Part shown: positions 61,751-64,000 of the stretch, piece after piece
How the letters are laid out: each line of letters opens with the position of its first letter
How positions within the stretch are numbered: the stretch's first letter is position 1
Assembly (NCBI GenBank): GCA_964493985.1
Contig: CAZBQL010000003.1
Location: forward strand, 1-64,000
Reading direction: 5' to 3'
Source of the DNA: MGML01 sp964493985
GTDB lineage: Bacteria; Chloroflexota; Dehalococcoidia; Dehalococcoidales; UBA2162
DNA length: 64,000 nucleotides
Position numbers and translations under genes: made by a program
Notes under the pieces: model-generated
Seen by the model: only the letters and a program-made list of their open reading frames with translations
Told to the model about the DNA's origin: nothing
Databases searched by the model: none

Positions 61751-62309
61751 TGTTTACTTCCTGTGATCCCACCAATTCTCGTAATTGATTGACGCCGCGA
61801 TGAATCAACGATTTCACGGTACTCTCCGGTTTCTGTAAAATTTCAGCTATCGTATCGATTTTCAAGTCTTCGAAATATCTCAAGGCAATGACTTCCTGGT
61901 ATTTCGGTGACAGTCGCGATACGGCACTGTGCAGGTCAAGGTACTCATCATATTTTCTTACCTCGTTTCTACCGATTGCGGTCTCATAATCCATGTTGCC
62001 GACGGCAGAAAAGGATTCCATTTCTACGCTGATTTCCCGCTTTCTCTTCTTGTGGTAATCGATAATTTCATTATTAGCGATACGATAGAGCCAGTGGGAG
62101 AAAGGCACACCCCGCCACCTGAATTTTTTCATGTTCTTCATAGCCTTCAAAAACACCGCGGAGGTGATGTCTTTGGCTGTATCGATATCAGCACTTCTCC
62201 TGAGTACATAACCGAATATCAGGTCGAAGTAGCAGTCGTATAACTCACCAAAAGCCTCAGCCGAGTATTTGGCTTTTTCAATCAGTCGTTTTTCTTCCTC
62301 AAGCAACAT
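61740..62309 (-). CDS. ECF-type RNA polymerase sigma factor
   Basis: 189 residues with sigma region 2 (FGELYDCYFDLIFGYVLRRS, then KDITSAVFLKAMKNMKKFRW and FSHWLYRIANNEIIDYHKKR) and region 4 (LSPKYQEVIALRYFEDLKID, then LQKPESTVKSLIHRGVNQLR with a helix-turn-helix). There is no region 3, as expected for ECF factors. It starts the minus-strand operon with anti-sigma and two LRR lipoproteins. AGGTGAGAG precedes the ATG. An upstream GCAACCTTTT on the minus strand (62339-62348) may be its own promoter's -35 element. Confidence 0.93.
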   Translation of the reverse strand: MLLEEEKRLIEKAKYSAEAFGELYDCYFDLIFGYVLRRSADIDTAKDITSAVFLKAMKNMKKFRWRGVPFSHWLYRIANNEIIDYHKKRKREISVEMESFSAVGNMDYETAIGRNEVRKYDEYLDLHSAVSRLSPKYQEVIALRYFEDLKIDTIAEILQKPESTVKSLIHRGVNQLRELVGSQEVNNVR

Positions 62310-62338
62310 CTCTCACCTGTACAACTGTCATGTATAAG

Positions 62339-62348
62339 AAAAGGTTGC
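62339..62348 (-). promoter_or_regulatory. Candidate ECF -35 element (GCAACCTTTT)
   Basis: The minus strand reads GCAACCTTTT about 30 bases before the sigma-factor ATG. AAC-containing -35 boxes are typical of ECF promoters, and autoregulation is common. I cannot see a confident -10. Confidence 0.3.
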
Positions 62349-62605
62349 ATTCAAGTAAAAAATTAATTCGCAAAGGTAAGTATATAGGAAACAAGAGGTG
62401 GAAATATATCGAGGTTAGACAATATCGAGAATTATGAAATTGATAATACACGCGTAATAGGATAGAGATGATCCCAATCATCAACACAATCATCAATACA
62501 TTATTGCCTTGTATTAATTCATATGTTACAATTTGTTACGTCGAAATTAATTATAAGTATGTCTCATTTTTTAAGGCATAGTGAATCAATAAAAAAGAAG
62601 GCAGC

Positions 62606-64000
62606 ATGGAAAAGTATCCTCTGTTCATTTTCAAGACGATGGTCATAATTATATTACTCACTTCGCTTATCGGTATTGCCAGTTGCCGTTCTAAAACTAT
62701 CGATATTGATGCTGAGCCAACCGGTAGTCCGGATTCTGAGCACAGCTTTGATATTCGACACTTGGTTGCCTATCCAGCTTCGATACCGGATGGAAATGGC
62801 GGTGCCCTGGTCATTTACTCCGAGCTAGAGCAAGAATATGAACAAGTGTTACACATACGGAGAATAGACCGATCAGGAAACCCGGTATGGGATAAAGTCC
62901 TCGGTAAAGGTCATTCTTTTATGGGAGATCACCTTACGCTTATCAATGATGGTAATGGGGGAGTTATCACCTATGCCGCAGTATCTCCTGTCGATGACTC
63001 AGGACCGCGAATAGAGACCATCTTCAAAATCAGTTTCGAGGGTAATACCGTATGGCAGACCGGTCTGCGTGTTAACAGGAGCGTCGAGACAATAACGCCG
63101 GATGGTTCGGGAGGAGCAATTTTCAGTTACAGGGACAGCAGTCAACAGGATAACTGCTATATACAAAAAGTTAATAGCCAGGGGCACTTACTCTGGGGTG
63201 AAGATGAACTAATAATAAGACGAGACAATTACCAGTTCCAGTCGATAAGATTGATCAGCGACGATTCAGGAGGGGTCATAATTACCTGGCATGAACGAGG
63301 CGATGATCCTGTAAGCCGAGTCTGTGGCCAAAAAGTTGACGCTATCGGTAATTTTGTCTGGGAGGGTCAAAGCAGAATAAAGAAAGGAAAAGTGCTCTAT
63401 ACTACGGATCGAATCTCCGAGGGCCAACAAGGTAAAATGACAGGTGAAGGCTCGGGAGGAGTATTAATGGCATGGATCGAAAACAACTGGACGCCGCCGG
63501 TACTTTATCATGTGACAGCAATGCACATAGATTCAGACGGAGTAAAGGAATGGGAATCCCATACCGAATTGGGCACGGAAGTATCCAAATCAGGATACGT
63601 TGCATTTCCTTTCGTCATCAGGGATGGTACGGAAACTCTTCTATTCTGGAGTAATGTCAATACTATATATGCCCGGAAACTTGATGAATCCGGAGAACCT
63701 TTATGGCCGGACAATGGGATCGTGGTCTGGCAGGACCAGGATTCTTTACGACTGGGTAATCTGGTGATACAAGACGGTTTTGGTGGAGTGTTTATTATCT
63801 GGAGTTTTATTGAAAAGGATCCATCCCCTCAAGGTATAAAAATCGGAATTCAGAAACTGGACTTCGAAGGAACAACGATCTGGGATACCGAAGGTAAACC
63901 GGTTGAAACGAAGGATGATACTTTCTCGACACTCGCTGACGTGGCGGCGGACGGAGAGGGAGGAATATTTATCACCTGGACAAGCGGCCCGGAAATGGGC
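62606..64000 (+). CDS. Repeat-containing lipoprotein, incomplete at window end
   Basis: An open frame of 465 codons from ATG 62606 to the last base, with no stop inside the window. The signal peptide ends in the lipobox IASC (Cys27). The mature part contains eight units with DGxGG followed by a W-type strand (IPDGNGGALVIYSE, INDGNGGVITYAAV, TPDGSGGAIFSYRD). These alternate with units of the type IDRSGNPVWD and KLDESGEPLWPD. This regular strand pattern predicts a beta-propeller. GAAGG lies just before the ATG. It may be a secreted or surface binding protein; function unknown. Confidence 0.8.
   Translation, partial: MEKYPLFIFKTMVIIILLTSLIGIASCRSKTIDIDAEPTGSPDSEHSFDIRHLVAYPASIPDGNGGALVIYSELEQEYEQVLHIRRIDRSGNPVWDKVLGKGHSFMGDHLTLINDGNGGVITYAAVSPVDDSGPRIETIFKISFEGNTVWQTGLRVNRSVETITPDGSGGAIFSYRDSSQQDNCYIQKVNSQGHLLWGEDELIIRRDNYQFQSIRLISDDSGGVIITWHERGDDPVSRVCGQKVDAIGNFVWEGQSRIKKGKVLYTTDRISEGQQGKMTGEGSGGVLMAWIENNWTPPVLYHVTAMHIDSDGVKEWESHTELGTEVSKSGYVAFPFVIRDGTETLLFWSNVNTIYARKLDESGEPLWPDNGIVVWQDQDSLRLGNLVIQDGFGGVFIIWSFIEKDPSPQGIKIGIQKLDFEGTTIWDTEGKPVETKDDTFSTLADVAADGEGGIFITWTSGPEMG

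Noticed and set aside
1..64000. CRISPR arrays, rRNA genes, prophage or insertion sequences
   Set aside because: No regular direct-repeat array, rRNA sequence, transposase, integrase or phage structural gene was seen in the window. Only small repeats near 1.2-2.0 kb and 5.6 kb were noticed.

Overview
The window looks like a metagenome-assembled scaffold of a strictly anaerobic bacterium. Two runs of exactly 100 N (45599-45698 and 47270-47369) are assembly joins. The gene content points to an uncultured Dehalococcoidia-like member of the Chloroflexota: seven class III (CaiB/BaiF) CoA-transferases, an aldehyde:ferredoxin oxidoreductase, AprAB-like flavoprotein/ferredoxin pairs, a NuoF-like/NuoG-GltD-like electron-transfer pair, a B12-dependent mutase and many SDRs. 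The phylum is inferred from gene content only; there is no rRNA or marker gene to prove it.

Layout. (1) 1-7.6 kb: mixed housekeeping genes (BASS-type transporter, tRNA-Glu, cyclase-family hydrolase, DUF1537 sugar-acid kinase, UPF0104 flippase-like protein, cupin, MFS exporter). (2) 7.7-21.7 kb, minus strand: a beta-oxidation-like module. It holds two CoA-transferases, an SDR, an enoyl-CoA hydratase, a pair of acyl-CoA dehydrogenases, an orphan NDP-forming acyl-CoA synthetase alpha subunit, a FAD-dependent enoate-reductase-like protein and a two-gene NAD(P)H/Fe-S electron-transfer unit. (3) 21.9-27.3 kb, plus strand: two CoA-transferases, then an AprA-like flavoprotein, its small ferredoxin and a protein of uncertain family. 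(4) 27.3-31.8 kb, minus strand: tandem SDRs, a tungsten-type AOR and another SDR. (5) 32.1-49.6 kb, plus strand: a SnoaL-like protein, an Old-Yellow-Enzyme/2-enoate-reductase-type protein and a cupin. Next comes a complete adenosylcobalamin mutase (E, S and reactivase L) with three CoA-transferases and two MmgE/PrpD proteins, a second AprAB-like pair broken by a gap, a URO-D-family protein and a DsbA-family gene whose active-site cysteine codon is TGA. (6) 49.6-64 kb: a zinc alcohol dehydrogenase, then envelope and stress genes: a MoxR/DUF58/DUF4129 cluster, and an ECF sigma/anti-sigma unit transcribed into two leucine-rich-repeat lipoproteins. A repeat-containing lipoprotein runs off the right edge.

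How they may work together. Regions 2-5 read as peripheral catabolism of organic acids. Acids would be activated by CoA transfer, rearranged or oxidised, and the electrons handed to flavoproteins, ferredoxins and AOR. The two strongest novelty candidates are these. First, a glutamate-mutase-family enzyme keeps the arginines that clamp the substrate carboxylates but appears to have lost the glutamate and tyrosine that hold the amino group; it sits in an operon of CoA-transferases and PrpD proteins. Second, a probable selenocysteine-containing DsbA-family protein has a SECIS-like hairpin about 20 nt after its TGA.
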